Positions 18,492 through 27,608 of a stretch of DNA of 64,000 nucleotides are shown here, in pieces (positions within the stretch are counted from its first letter, which is position 1; every line of letters starts with the position of its first letter). This DNA comes from an uncultured beta proteobacterium (lineage in GTDB: Bacteria > Pseudomonadota > Gammaproteobacteria > Burkholderiales > Rhodocyclaceae), in NCBI GenBank assembly GCA_903886975.1, contig CAISOB010000082.1:1-64000 (forward strand), read 5' to 3'. The position numbers and the translations under genes are program-made. The notes beneath the pieces were generated by a model. The model was not told the origin of the DNA, did not search any database, and saw only the letters and a program-made list of their open reading frames with translations.

Positions 18492-19105
18492 CAGGCTTTG
18501 CGGCCCAGCCGATAGAAAGCCAGGCTGCCGTTCAGGTTCGGATCGTCGGTCACCGCCTGCCCGTCTTCGTCAAAGGCCAGCCGCTCGCGGATTTCAATGC
18601 CGAGCTTGGCGCACAGCGCCTCGAAATCGGCGATCGTGAAAAAACGCACGTTCGGCGTCTCGTACCACTCGAAAGGCAGGTCCTCGGACACCGGCATATG
18701 GCCGCCGACGATCGCCGCCCGGTTGGTGCGATAAGCGAAGTTCGGGAAGCTGACCACGGCTTCGCCGGCGACACGCAGCATTTCGCCGAGGATGCGCTCG
18801 GTGGCGTGCATCGCCTGCAAGGCCTGTGAAATGATCACATGGTCGAAGGACTGGTCCTCGAAGCCGGACAAGCCGCCTTCGATGTCGATCTGCACCACGT
18901 CGATGTCGTTGCGGATGCAGCCGAGCACGCTGGTGTTGTCGATTTCGACGCCGTAGCCGGCGATTCCCCTGGTTTCGCGCAAGTAGCGCAGCAGCCTGCC
19001 GTCGCCGCAGCCGAGGTCGAGGACGCGCTCGCCGGGTGGAATCCAGTTGGCGATGACGGCAAAGTCGAAACGCTCGCGCTCTTTTGCTCTTTGCGCGCTG
19101 TTCAT
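18491..19105 (-). CDS. metW: Methionine biosynthesis protein MetW
   Basis: SAM-dependent methyltransferase-fold protein that partners MetX in proteobacterial methionine synthesis. The 204-residue sequence has motif [16 protein letters not shown] (28-42), the characteristic [15 protein letters not shown], and the family block [36 protein letters not shown]. It starts within the stop of metX (ATGA overlap), the conserved metX-metW arrangement, and should share the riboswitch control upstream of metX. Confidence 0.96.
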   Translation of the reverse strand: MNSAQRAKERERFDFAVIANWIPPGERVLDLGCGDGRLLRYLRETRGIAGYGVEIDNTSVLGCIRNDIDVVQIDIEGGLSGFEDQSFDHVIISQALQAMHATERILGEMLRVAGEAVVSFPNFAYRTNRAAIVGGHMPVSEDLPFEWYETPNVRFFTIADFEALCAKLGIEIRERLAFDEDGQAVTDDPNLNGSLAFYRLGRKA

Positions 19106-20235
19106 AGCGAAATGTTCTCCAGGTAGGCGCGCAGCAGGTCGTGGTAATGCGCGTCGTCGAGCAGGAAGGAATCGTGGCCGGCGTCGCAGTCGATCTCGGC
19201 GTAGGCGACGCGGCGCCGGTTGTGCAGCAGCGCGAAGACGATTTCGCGCGAGCGGGCCGGCGCGAAACGCCAGTCGGTGGTGAAACTGGCGACGAAGAAC
19301 TGCGCCTTGGCGCGGGCCAGCGCCGCCGATAGATCGCCACCGTAGGCATAGGCCGGATCGAAATAATCGAGTGCCTTGGTGGTGATCAGGTAGGTATTGG
19401 CGTCGAAGAAACCGGCGAACTTGTCGCCCTGGTAACGCAGGTAGGACTCGATTTCGAAGTCCACGTCGTAGCTGAAGCCGGGCTCGCCATGGCGCAACTG
19501 GCGGCCGAACTTCTCGCCCATCTGGCTATCGGAGAGATAGGTGATGTGTCCGACCATGCGCGCGAGGCGCAGGCCGTTGGTCGGGACCACGCCGTAATCG
19601 CCGTAGTGGCCGCCATGAAAATCCGGATCGGAAATGATCGCCTGGCGCGCCACCTCGTTGAACGCGATGTTCTGCGCCGACAGCTTGGGCGCCGAAGCGA
19701 TCACGATGGCGTGCCGGATGCGATCGGGAAACTGCAGCGTCCATTCGAGCGCCTGCATGCCGCCCAGGCTGCCGCCGATCACCGCGGCCCAAGTGTCGAT
19801 GCCGAGGCGGTCGGCAAGGCGGGCTTGCGTGGCGACCCAGTCCTCGACGGTGACCATCGGAAAGTCCGCGCCATAGCGCTTGCCGGTTTGCGGATTGATC
19901 GAGATCGGGCCGGTCGAGCCATAGCAGCCGCCGAGATTATTCACACCGACGACGAAAAACCTGCGCGTATCGAGCGGCTTGCCCGGTCCGACCAGATTGT
20001 CCCACCAGCCGATGTCCTTCGCGTCGTCGGCGCGCACGCCGGCAACGTGATGTCCTCCCGAAAGCGCGTGACAGACCAGCACGGCGTTGGAGCGCGCCGC
20101 GTTGAGCGTGCCGTAGGTTTCGCACACGAGTTCGAAACCGGGTAGGCTCGCGCCGCTTTTCAGCGCCAGCGTCTCGTTGAATCGAATCCGTTGCGGCGCA
20201 ACGACTCCGACAGAATTTTCTAGGGGCATGGCCAT
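19102..20235 (-). CDS. metX: Homoserine O-acyltransferase
   Basis: Acylates homoserine in the first committed step of methionine synthesis. The 377-residue alpha/beta-hydrolase has nucleophile Ser156 in [12 protein letters not shown] and the C-terminal acid/base block [33 protein letters not shown] and GCYGSTGP are diagnostic. Acetyl versus succinyl specificity cannot be settled by eye. The start is ATG 20235 or 20229; neither has a clear ribosome site, because the T-tract of the upstream terminator lies directly before them. Confidence 0.95.
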   Translation of the reverse strand: MAMPLENSVGVVAPQRIRFNETLALKSGASLPGFELVCETYGTLNAARSNAVLVCHALSGGHHVAGVRADDAKDIGWWDNLVGPGKPLDTRRFFVVGVNNLGGCYGSTGPISINPQTGKRYGADFPMVTVEDWVATQARLADRLGIDTWAAVIGGSLGGMQALEWTLQFPDRIRHAIVIASAPKLSAQNIAFNEVARQAIISDPDFHGGHYGDYGVVPTNGLRLARMVGHITYLSDSQMGEKFGRQLRHGEPGFSYDVDFEIESYLRYQGDKFAGFFDANTYLITTKALDYFDPAYAYGGDLSAALARAKAQFFVASFTTDWRFAPARSREIVFALLHNRRRVAYAEIDCDAGHDSFLLDDAHYHDLLRAYLENISL

Positions 20236-20238
20236 CGC

Positions 20239-20281
20239 AAAAAAATTAAAGCCCAGTCGACCTGAACAAGCGGACTGGGCT
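20239..20281 (-). terminator. Intrinsic terminator between SAM-II riboswitch and metX
   Basis: On the minus strand AGCCCAGTC (20281-20273) pairs with GACTGGGCT (20258-20250), a 9-bp stem with a 14-base loop, followed by TTAATTTTTTT. It sits between the riboswitch-like element and the metX start, only four bases from the ATG. This is the layout of a transcription-attenuating expression platform. Confidence 0.85.
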
Positions 20282-20282
20282 G

Positions 20283-20340
20283 CCCCGCTTTAGCCGTATT
20301 TATAAAGCGCCCGCAAGCTGATCGTTCAAATCGGCGCTAT
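20283..20340 (-). ncRNA. SAM-II-type riboswitch upstream of metX
   Basis: The minus-strand leader matches the SAM-II (metA element) layout. AGCGCC (20338-20333) pairs with GGCGCT (20311-20306) as P1. The P1 loop carries GATTTGAAC close to the SAM-II GATTTAACC block, and the 3' side reads TTATAAATACGGCTAAAGCGGGG, close to the conserved tGATAAATGTAGCTAAAAAGGG. These conserved blocks match my memory of the published consensus; no covariance search was run. SAM-II senses S-adenosylmethionine and usually lies before metA/metX, as here. A terminator follows immediately. Confidence 0.85.
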
Positions 20341-20397
20341 GGGAGAACTTACCGCCAGGCACGGCAAAAGTCAATCCGTCGCGGGCGCGCGCGCGAC

Positions 20398-22131
20398 TTA
20401 CGCAAGATTAAGGCGATCGATCTGTTCGTGGATCTTCGCCGATTCCTCGAGGCGCAGCAGCCGGCGAACGACGGGTTCAAGCTCGGAGATATCGCTCTGC
20501 TTGATCTTCTGCTTGACCTCGGGAATCTGCGCCGGAAACATCGAAAACTGGCGCAGTCCCATGCCCAGCAGCAGTCGGGTCAGGTGCGGGTCGCCGGCCA
20601 TTTCGCCGCACATCGATACCGGGATATTGGCCTTCTCGGCGCTGCTGATGACATGGACGAGCAGCATCAGCACGGCCGGGTGCAACGGATCGTAGAGATG
20701 CGAGACCTGCTCGTCGCTGCGATCGACGGCGAGGGTGTACTGGATCAGGTCGTTGGTGCCGATCGACACGAAGTTCAGGCGGCGCAGGAAGAGACCGACA
20801 GCGAGCGCCGCAGCCGGAATCTCGATCATGCCGCCGATTTCGATGCCCTCGTCGAAAGCGATCCGGTCGCCACGCAAACTCGATTTGGCCTGCTCGAGCG
20901 CGGCGAGGGTCTGGTCGATCTGGTGCGCGTGCGAGAGCATCGGAATCAGTAGCTTGACCTTGCCAAATTTTGACGCGCGCAAAATGGCGCGCAACTGCGT
21001 CTGAAACGATTTCGGGTCGGCCAAGGACAGTCGAATCGAGCGCAAGCCGAGCGCCGGATTCGGGCGCGGCCGAAATTCGAGTGCGTCGTCAGCGTGCAGG
21101 ATCTTGTCGTTGCCGAGGTCGAAGGTGCGTATGGTAATCGGCCGCCCTTCCATGCCCTTGACCGCTTTGCGATAAGCTTCGAACTGCTCGTCTTCGCCGG
21201 GCATTTCGCCGTGTGCGAGACAAAGGAATTCGGTGCGGAACAGGCCGACTCCTTCGGCGCCGCTTTCGAGCGCCGCCGTCACGTCGCCGGCGCCTTCGAT
21301 ATTGGCCAAGAGATCGATCTTGACCTTGTCGAGCGTCGTCGCGCGCGCGGTTTTGAGCAGCTTGAGCTTGGAGCGCTCAATCTCGAACTGACTCTTCTTG
21401 AGCTGATATTCTTCGAGGATGCGCCGGTCGGGATTGACGATCAGCACACCGGTCGTGCCGTCAACGATCAGGGTCTCGTTGTCGTGGATCAATTGCCGGG
21501 CGTTATGCAGGCCGAGCACGGCCGGGATGCCCATGCCGCGCGCCAGGATTGCGGTGTGCGAGGTCGCGCCACCGACGTCGGTGACGAATGAGGCGAAATG
21601 CTGGTCCCGGAATGCCATCACGTCGGACGGCGACAGATCGTGTGCGACGACGATCAGGTTCTCGCCCTTGACGCCCTTGGCCGCCTTCACCGGATGCCCG
21701 GTCAGCTCGCGCACGACGCGCTCGACCACCTGGCGCACGTCATGGCTGCGCTCGCGCAGGTAGATGTCGTCGATCTTCTCGAACTGCGCGACGAGAATTT
21801 CCATCTGCTGCACGATCGCCCATTCGGCATTGCAGCGCCGCTCGCGAATGATCTGCTTGGGCACCTCGGACAGCTCGGGGTCGGCGAGGATCATCAGATG
21901 CAAATCGATGAAGGCGCGGATATCGGTCGGCGAGTTCTCCATGCCGGTCTTCATCGTCTCGAATTCGCTGCGCACGCTGGCTAACGCCGCCTCGAACCGG
22001 GCCACTTCCTTGTCCACCATGCGCGGTCCGATGACCAGGTGCGATACCTCGAGTGTCGCCTGCGAGATAAGATGCGCCTGGCCAATAGCGATGCCGTTGG
22101 AGACGGCAAGACCGTGCAGTGTGAAGCTCAT
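20398..22131 (-). CDS. ptsI: PTS enzyme I (PEP-protein phosphotransferase)
   Basis: The 577-residue EI takes phosphate from PEP and passes it to HPr. The phosphorylated histidine is His192 in GGATSHTAILARGMGIPAVLG. The PEP-binding C-terminal part shows EFLCLAHGEMPGEDEQFEAYR, ITIRTFDLGNDK and MCGEMAGDP. It lies six bases after ptsH in the order IIA-ptsH-ptsI. No EIIBC sugar permease is present in the window, consistent with the regulatory, non-transporting PTS of many betaproteobacteria. Confidence 0.97.
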   Translation of the reverse strand: MSFTLHGLAVSNGIAIGQAHLISQATLEVSHLVIGPRMVDKEVARFEAALASVRSEFETMKTGMENSPTDIRAFIDLHLMILADPELSEVPKQIIRERRCNAEWAIVQQMEILVAQFEKIDDIYLRERSHDVRQVVERVVRELTGHPVKAAKGVKGENLIVVAHDLSPSDVMAFRDQHFASFVTDVGGATSHTAILARGMGIPAVLGLHNARQLIHDNETLIVDGTTGVLIVNPDRRILEEYQLKKSQFEIERSKLKLLKTARATTLDKVKIDLLANIEGAGDVTAALESGAEGVGLFRTEFLCLAHGEMPGEDEQFEAYRKAVKGMEGRPITIRTFDLGNDKILHADDALEFRPRPNPALGLRSIRLSLADPKSFQTQLRAILRASKFGKVKLLIPMLSHAHQIDQTLAALEQAKSSLRGDRIAFDEGIEIGGMIEIPAAALAVGLFLRRLNFVSIGTNDLIQYTLAVDRSDEQVSHLYDPLHPAVLMLLVHVISSAEKANIPVSMCGEMAGDPHLTRLLLGMGLRQFSMFPAQIPEVKQKIKQSDISELEPVVRRLLRLEESAKIHEQIDRLNLA

Positions 22132-22137
22132 GGTCGT

Positions 22138-22407
22138 CTACTCGCCTTCGCCGAACTTGTCGGCGATCAGCTTGAGCAGCGATTCGAGCGCCGGTTGCTC
22201 ATCGGCGCCGACGGTCTCGATGACGACCGTGGAACCCCGGCCGGCCGCCAGCATCATCACGCCCATGATGCTCTTGGCGTTGATTCGGCGCGCGCCCTTT
22301 TCCATCCAGACTTCCGAACTGAAGCCGCTGGCCAGTTGCGTCAGTTTGGCCGATGCGCGAGCATGCAAGCCCAGCTTGTTGGTGATCTCTATTTCAGCGC
22401 GTGCCAT
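22138..22407 (-). CDS. ptsH: PTS phosphocarrier protein HPr
   Basis: The 89-residue HPr has the EI-phosphorylated His15 (KLGLHARASA) and a conserved Ser46 (INAKSIMGVMML), the site used by HPr kinase where that enzyme is present. It passes phosphate from EI to the IIA domain encoded just upstream. Gaps to the neighbours are 9 and 6 bases, so the three PTS genes form one unit. An hprK gene is not visible in the window. Confidence 0.97.
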   Translation of the reverse strand: MARAEIEITNKLGLHARASAKLTQLASGFSSEVWMEKGARRINAKSIMGVMMLAAGRGSTVVIETVGADEQPALESLLKLIADKFGEGE

Positions 22408-22416
22408 TCAGACGTC

Positions 22417-22806
22417 CTAGTGTCGGTGCATGTTGATGATGCCATCGTGACCGCCGCTGATGGCTTTTTTCAGGAGGGTGCCCATTCCGTTCTTGCGGTA
22501 GGTCAGCGCGCGCAGCACCATCGGCAGACTGACGCCGGCAACGCCTTCGACGTGTCCCGGCTCAAGCAATTTGAGCGCGAGATTGGCCGGTGTGGCTCCG
22601 AGGATGTCGGTCATGATCAGCACGCCTTCGCCGTCATCGACTTCCTTCAGCAAGAGCTTGGCCATCGGCAGGACGTCCAGCGGGTCGTCCTGCGCCGCAA
22701 CGCCCAACTGGCCGATCAGGGCCGGCCGCTTGTTGAGCACATGGCAAACGTTCTGAATCAGGCTTTCGCCGAACGTGCCATGCGTTATCAGAAGGATGCC
22801 GATCAT
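22417..22806 (-). CDS. PTS IIA component, mannose (EIIA-Man) family
   Basis: The 129-residue single-domain IIA has the phosphorylatable His9 in GILLITHGTFGESL and the family block DDGEGVLIMTDILGATPANLA. In complete systems this domain feeds IIB-IIC-IID, but here it stands with HPr and EI only, which fits a regulatory PTS. It lies 69 bases downstream of apbE on the same strand, and a 9-base gap separates it from ptsH. Confidence 0.93.
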   Translation of the reverse strand: MIGILLITHGTFGESLIQNVCHVLNKRPALIGQLGVAAQDDPLDVLPMAKLLLKEVDDGEGVLIMTDILGATPANLALKLLEPGHVEGVAGVSLPMVLRALTYRKNGMGTLLKKAISGGHDGIINMHRH

Positions 22807-22875
22807 CGCGCTCTGCGGTGGAGAACAGCCAATATTCTAAGTGATTCTGGGCTTTCCGGCTGAATCGGCGAGGCC

Positions 22876-23916
22876 TCACGGAATAATTTCGACGTCCTGC
22901 GCAGAAATGCCGACAAATTGCAGACGGGGCCGCAGCGCGGCGCTGACCTGGATGTGTCCGCCGGCATCGACCCGCAACACCTGTGTGACGGCAAGTCTTG
23001 CGGCCATTGCCGGCCAGGCGGCGCCGGCGATGAACAGCGGCTTGGACGCCGCGTCCGAGAGTGTGCCGGCGGCCGGGCGGGCGCTGATGAGTACGGTCAG
23101 CGCCTGGGTATGCATGACCGGCGCGCCGCTGCGCGGATCGAGCACATGGCAGTAGCGCTTGCCATCGAGTTCGAAATAGCGCTGATAGTCGCCGGAGGTG
23201 CCGATCGCTTCTCCGTCGCCGAGTGCGACGGTGGCCAGAGGCCCGGCCTGGCGCGGATGCTGGATGCCGACGCGCCAGGGCTCGCCGTTCTTCGTCCCGA
23301 GCGCCATGACGTTGCCGCCGATGTTGATCAGCGCGTTGCGCACCCCATGCGCGCGCAGGATGTCCACGGCGCGGTCGAGCGCATAACCCTTCAGGTAACC
23401 GCCGAAGTCGAGCGCCACCAATCGCCTGCGGCTGCTGACGCGCAAGCCGTCGACGCGCAAGTCGGCGATACCCGGCCGCTGCGCGCGCCAAGCGGCGAGT
23501 GCAACCGGATCGGGAAGGACGGCCTTGAACTCGTCGGACTGAAAGCCCCAGAGCTTGACCAACCCGCCGATACCCGGGTCGAAGAGCGCGTCACCGGCCG
23601 CCGCAATGCGCTGCGCGTCGGTAATGAGCGCGGCCATTTCGGGCGTCACGATCTGCGCCTTGCCGGCGGCGATGGCGTCGTTGAGGGCCGAGAGTTCCGA
23701 CGGTTGCCAGGCGTGGTAAGTGCGATGCAGACGGTCGAATTCGCGCAACACGGCAGCGGCCGCCGGCCGCGCCTGCGCCTCGTCAAGCCCGGCGATCAGC
23801 AGTTCGACACGGGTTCCGAAAACGAAGGCTTCCTGCTGATGCAGCGGCGCTTTGCCGCAGGCGGAAAGCGCGAGGGTTACCAATAACACGAACCCGCGCG
23901 CAATCAGACCTGGCAT
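22876..23916 (-). CDS. apbE: FAD:protein FMN transferase (lipoprotein)
   Basis: Periplasmic flavinyltransferase that attaches FMN to Thr in target proteins such as the Nqr or Rnf subunits. The 346-residue protein has a lipoprotein signal (FVLLVTLALSAC, lipidated Cys20) and the ApbE motifs FGTRVELLI, DPGIGGLVKLWGF, DFGGYLKGYALDRAVDIL, ALINIGGNVMALG, AIGTSGDYQRYFE and HVLDPRSGAPV. Its start overlaps the gshB end by 13 bases. No Nqr, Rnf or NosR target gene lies in the window, so its substrate is elsewhere. Confidence 0.95.
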   Translation of the reverse strand: MPGLIARGFVLLVTLALSACGKAPLHQQEAFVFGTRVELLIAGLDEAQARPAAAAVLREFDRLHRTYHAWQPSELSALNDAIAAGKAQIVTPEMAALITDAQRIAAAGDALFDPGIGGLVKLWGFQSDEFKAVLPDPVALAAWRAQRPGIADLRVDGLRVSSRRRLVALDFGGYLKGYALDRAVDILRAHGVRNALINIGGNVMALGTKNGEPWRVGIQHPRQAGPLATVALGDGEAIGTSGDYQRYFELDGKRYCHVLDPRSGAPVMHTQALTVLISARPAAGTLSDAASKPLFIAGAAWPAMAARLAVTQVLRVDAGGHIQVSAALRPRLQFVGISAQDVEIIP

Positions 23917-24860
23917 TCACGCTCCAGCGCGACGATGAACATCGCCGCGGCGTCAAAGTCCGTTTGCTCATGAATTTCGACCATGCAGGTCGGGCTGGTG
24001 ACGTTGATTTCGGTCAGCCAGTCGCCGATCACGTCGATGCCGACCAGCAGCAGTCCGCGTGCGGCGAGCACCGGCGCCACGGTTTCGGCGATCTTGCGGT
24101 CGCGCGCCGTGAGCTCGCGCGCCACGCCACGGCCGCCGGCGGCGAGGTTGCCGCGCGTCTCGCCGGCCTTGGGGATGCGCGCCAGGCAATAGGGAACGAC
24201 TTCGCCGCCGACAATCAGGATGCGTTTGTCGCCGTCGCCGATCTCGGGGATGTAGCGCTGCGCCATGATGGTTCGCGCGCTATCGCCGATCAGCGTCTCG
24301 ACGATCACGTTGCGGTTTGGGTCGTCGTGGCGCACGCGGAAAATCTGGCTGCCGCCCATGCCGTCGATCGGTTTCAGGATGGTGTCGCGCTGAATGTCGA
24401 TGAAGGCCTGCACCAGCGCGGGTTCGCGCGCCACCAGCATGGGCACCGCGAACTGCGGGAATTCCAGAATCGACAGCTTCTCGGAGTGGTCGCGCAGCGC
24501 GCGCGGCTTGTTGAAGACGTGCGCGCCCTCCGCCTCGGCACGCTCTAGCAGCCAGGTGGTGGCGACATATTCGATGTCGAAAGGCGGATCCTTGCGCATC
24601 ACCACCGCGGCGAAATCGCGTAGCGGCACGAGATGACGGTCGATTTCGACGAACCACGGCGCGCTGTCCTTGCGCTCGTCGAGCATTTCGATATGCACCG
24701 CTTCGGCGCAGACGCCTTGCGGCGCCGACCAGTGGATCGCCGGCTGCTGAATCACCCACACCGCGTGCCCGGCGTCCTGCGCCGCGCGCATCATGTCAAT
24801 GCTGCTGTCCTTGCAGGCCTTGAGCGAATCGAGCGGGTCGACAATGAAAGCGAAGCGCAT
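23904..24860 (-). CDS. gshB: Glutathione synthetase
   Basis: ATP-grasp enzyme joining gamma-glutamylcysteine and glycine. The 318-residue protein starts MRFAFIVDPLDSLKACKDSSIDMMRAAQ and has the ATP-binding DGMGGSQIFRV region, ILIVGGEVVPYCLARIPK, RGNLAAGGRGVA and the C-terminal DVIGDWLTEINVTSPTCMVEI. It follows gshA after a 41-base gap and overlaps apbE by 13 bases. Confidence 0.97.
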   Translation of the reverse strand: MRFAFIVDPLDSLKACKDSSIDMMRAAQDAGHAVWVIQQPAIHWSAPQGVCAEAVHIEMLDERKDSAPWFVEIDRHLVPLRDFAAVVMRKDPPFDIEYVATTWLLERAEAEGAHVFNKPRALRDHSEKLSILEFPQFAVPMLVAREPALVQAFIDIQRDTILKPIDGMGGSQIFRVRHDDPNRNVIVETLIGDSARTIMAQRYIPEIGDGDKRILIVGGEVVPYCLARIPKAGETRGNLAAGGRGVARELTARDRKIAETVAPVLAARGLLLVGIDVIGDWLTEINVTSPTCMVEIHEQTDFDAAAMFIVALERECQV

Positions 24861-24901
24861 GAAACTTTCTCCTCAGAAAACCGGCTGTGCCGATCGATTC
24901 G

Positions 24902-26185
24902 CTACGCTTCGACGGGCGCCGTGCGTTCGAGTTCGAGCGACGCGGCGAGCTGCGCCAGGCGGGCGACCACGCCGTAAGCGTAAAAGCGGTTCGGCGGCGC
25001 GTCGGGCGTCTGGCACTGGTCAGGATAGGAACAGCTCGTTTCGAAGGCCAGCGGTTCGAAATGCATGCCCGGCGCATTGAGATTCTCGTCCTCGCCGCGC
25101 CCGCTGTGCACCCGGTAGAAGCCGCCGACGACGTAGCGGTCGATCATATAGACGACCGGTTCGGCGACGCCATCGGAGACGCGCTCCTTGGTGTGGACGC
25201 CTTCCTGGATGATCACCTGCGAGACGCTCATGCCCTCCTTGATCACCGACATCTTGTTGCGCTGCTTGCGGTTCAGGCCGGTGATTTCGGACGCGTCCTT
25301 GACCGTCATCACGCCCATGCCGTAAGTGCCCGCGTCGGCCTTGACGACGACATAGGGCGTCTCCTCGATGGCGTACTGCTTGTACTTCTCGCGGATCATC
25401 GCGAGGACCGCATCGACGTTGGAGGCAAGGCATTCTTCGCCCTGCCTTTCGTGAAAGTTAACGCTGCTGCACACGGAGAAATAGGGGTTGATCTGCCACG
25501 GATCGATGCCGAGCAGCTTGGCGAAATCGTCCGCGATTTCGTCATAGGCGGCAAAGTGATTCGACTTGCGACGTACCGCCCAGCCGGCGTGCAGCGGCGG
25601 CAGAACGAACTGGTCGTCGAGGCCTTTCAGTATGTCTGGGATGCCTGCCGAGAGATCGTTATTGAGCAGGATGGCGCACGGGTCGAAACCGTCGAGGCCG
25701 AGCCGGTGCTCGCTTCTGACCATGGGCTCGAGCAGTAAGGTGGTGCCGTTTTGCAGATCGACCGGCGTCGGCTTATCGATCTCGGGCAAGAGCGAGCCGA
25801 TGCGCACCTCGAGGCCGGTCAGACGCAGGATAGCCACGAGCTGCGCGACATTCTGCAGGTAGAAGAGATTGCGCGTGTGGTTTTCCGGAATGAGCAGCAG
25901 GCGCTTGGCGCTGGGGCAGATCTTTTCGATCGCCGTCATCGCCGCCTGCACGCAGAGCGGCAAGAAAGCGGCGTTCAGGTTGTTGAACCCGCCCGGAAAG
26001 AGATTCATGTCGACCGGCGCCAGCTTGAAGCCTGAGTTGCGCAGATCGACCGAGCCGTAGAACGGCGGCGTATGCTCCTGCCATTGGCCGCGCAGCCAGT
26101 GCTCGATTTCCTGCGCGGCGCCGAGGATCCTGGCTTCAAGCGCCAATAGCGGGCCGGTGAGGGCGGTGGTCAAATGCGGAACCAT
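24902..26185 (-). CDS. gshA: Glutamate-cysteine ligase (proteobacterial GshA family)
   Basis: First enzyme of glutathione synthesis. The 427-residue protein belongs to the betaproteobacterial GshA family (Pfam GshA, unlike the E. coli enzyme), with HTPPFYGSVDLRNSGFKLAPVDMNLFPGGFNNLN near the N-terminus and FSVCSSVNFHERQGEECLASNVDAVLAMIREKY, VVKADAGTYGMGVMTVKD and VIIQEGVHTKERV further on. The ATG follows an AGGAG site (rc of CTCCT at 26194-26198). It lies 39 bases after the DNA methylase stop on the same strand. Confidence 0.96.
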   Translation of the reverse strand: MVPHLTTALTGPLLALEARILGAAQEIEHWLRGQWQEHTPPFYGSVDLRNSGFKLAPVDMNLFPGGFNNLNAAFLPLCVQAAMTAIEKICPSAKRLLLIPENHTRNLFYLQNVAQLVAILRLTGLEVRIGSLLPEIDKPTPVDLQNGTTLLLEPMVRSEHRLGLDGFDPCAILLNNDLSAGIPDILKGLDDQFVLPPLHAGWAVRRKSNHFAAYDEIADDFAKLLGIDPWQINPYFSVCSSVNFHERQGEECLASNVDAVLAMIREKYKQYAIEETPYVVVKADAGTYGMGVMTVKDASEITGLNRKQRNKMSVIKEGMSVSQVIIQEGVHTKERVSDGVAEPVVYMIDRYVVGGFYRVHSGRGEDENLNAPGMHFEPLAFETSCSYPDQCQTPDAPPNRFYAYGVVARLAQLAASLELERTAPVEA

Positions 26186-26224
26186 GATCTATCTCCTGTC
26201 ACCCCGGACGGTGGCCTGATCGGA

Positions 26225-27499
26225 TCAGAGCAGCTTCCTGAGTTTGTCCCACCATGTTACACCGGCCTGCGGCAGGAACGTGCGGAACGACCTCGGCAGC
26301 GGCGTCCGTTCGAGGCTGCGTTGCGTGAACAGGAAGCGTCCGTCGCAGATGAAACCGAGATCGTTCCAGTCGACCGCGTTGAGAGCCGCGGCGAGTCGTT
26401 CGGCATCGACCGCCGGATCGCGCGGAAAAATGGCCAGCACCGAGCCGTCGTAATGCGTGCAGTCATGGGTGAAGAAGGGCTTTGCCTGTCGCGTCTTGCC
26501 ATTGACATAGACGCGCGGCTGCGCGGACTGGAAATAGCCGCGCCCCCATTGCCACCAGTTGGATTCGTCATAGGCGCGGATGCGCCGCGCGATCAGCCGT
26601 TCGTGGTGCGCCAGCAGTGCCTGCGGCGGCTCGCCGGGCTCGCACCAGATCATGCGCCGCGTCTTGCCGTCGGCGACGGTCGACGAACAGACGAAATCGC
26701 GATTGCCGAATTGTTCGCTGGCGTAAATTTCGTCGGCACCGGATACCGCGCCGACCTTGACGAAGGCGATGTCGGAGAGATGCAACGGATAATCGTGACG
26801 GGTGAACAGAAGGTGGCCGCCGCTTTCGACGAAGCGGCGTTTTTCCCAGCGCAATTGCTCGAAACCGGCGACGCCATCGGCCAGCCCCAGCGTCGCGTAG
26901 CGCACGCGCCGCGAACGCTTGCCGAGTTCGAAGCGCCAGATCGCGCAGTTGGGCGTTGCGCCGTCAAAGAGGTGCAGGTCGCCGAGGTCGATGAAATCGG
27001 TGATCGTTCCTGCCGCGAAAAGCAGGCGGTTGAGCGGTACGGCCGAGGTCGCCTTGAGCAGGTCGCGCGGCGTGATGAAGATCAGTTCGCCGCCAGGTGC
27101 GAGATGACGCAGGCACTTCTCGATGAAGAACAGGTAGAGGTTGGCGCGCCCGTCGAGAACGCTGTCCTCGGTGAGGCGCCGCGTCTCGCCAGAAATGTCC
27201 TGATAGCGGATGTAGGGGGGGTTGCCGATGATCGTCGCAAACAACTCGTCATCCGGCAAAGCAAAGAAATCCATGACCTGCGCGCCTGGCATCGCATGGC
27301 GCGGGTCGATCTCGATTCCCAGCGCGCCGGGGAAATGCCGCAGAAAAGCCCCGTCGCCGCAGGCCGGTTCGAGGACGCGACCGTGATTGCGCACCAGCGC
27401 GCGCATGCAATCGACGATCGCCGGCGGCGTGAAGATTTGTCCCAGCCCGGTGATGTCACATTCGGCGGGTTCAAGGTCGGCAAGGGTGTCAGTGGACAT
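26225..27499 (-). CDS. Orphan N6-adenine DNA methyltransferase (Eco57I-like)
   Basis: The 424-residue class I methylase has motif I LEPACGDGAFL (43-53), the catalytic motif IV IIGNPPYIRY (90-99, NPPY) and GQIFTPPAIVDCM typical of type IIG or HsdM-like adenine methylases. The C-terminal half (about 230-424) could serve target recognition. No restriction subunit is nearby, so it is an orphan or a housekeeping methylase. I place the start at ATG 27499; the open frame extends to 27706, but that extension overlaps a divergent gene. It precedes gshA on the same strand. Confidence 0.85.
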   Translation of the reverse strand: MSTDTLADLEPAECDITGLGQIFTPPAIVDCMRALVRNHGRVLEPACGDGAFLRHFPGALGIEIDPRHAMPGAQVMDFFALPDDELFATIIGNPPYIRYQDISGETRRLTEDSVLDGRANLYLFFIEKCLRHLAPGGELIFITPRDLLKATSAVPLNRLLFAAGTITDFIDLGDLHLFDGATPNCAIWRFELGKRSRRVRYATLGLADGVAGFEQLRWEKRRFVESGGHLLFTRHDYPLHLSDIAFVKVGAVSGADEIYASEQFGNRDFVCSSTVADGKTRRMIWCEPGEPPQALLAHHERLIARRIRAYDESNWWQWGRGYFQSAQPRVYVNGKTRQAKPFFTHDCTHYDGSVLAIFPRDPAVDAERLAAALNAVDWNDLGFICDGRFLFTQRSLERTPLPRSFRTFLPQAGVTWWDKLRKLL

Positions 27500-27608
27500 T
27501 TTGGAGGCTGACGCAGACGGGGTCACAAAGCGCTTGAGTATACGGCAAGACTGCGTTCGATTCATGTGTGCGATGATTGCCCGTCGGCAGTCCGAGTGAA
27601 AGGCACGT

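Noticed and set aside
26174..27511. 445-codon plus-strand open frame opposite the DNA methylase
   Set aside because: The methylase on the other strand has NPPY and motif I; this frame has shadow-type composition.
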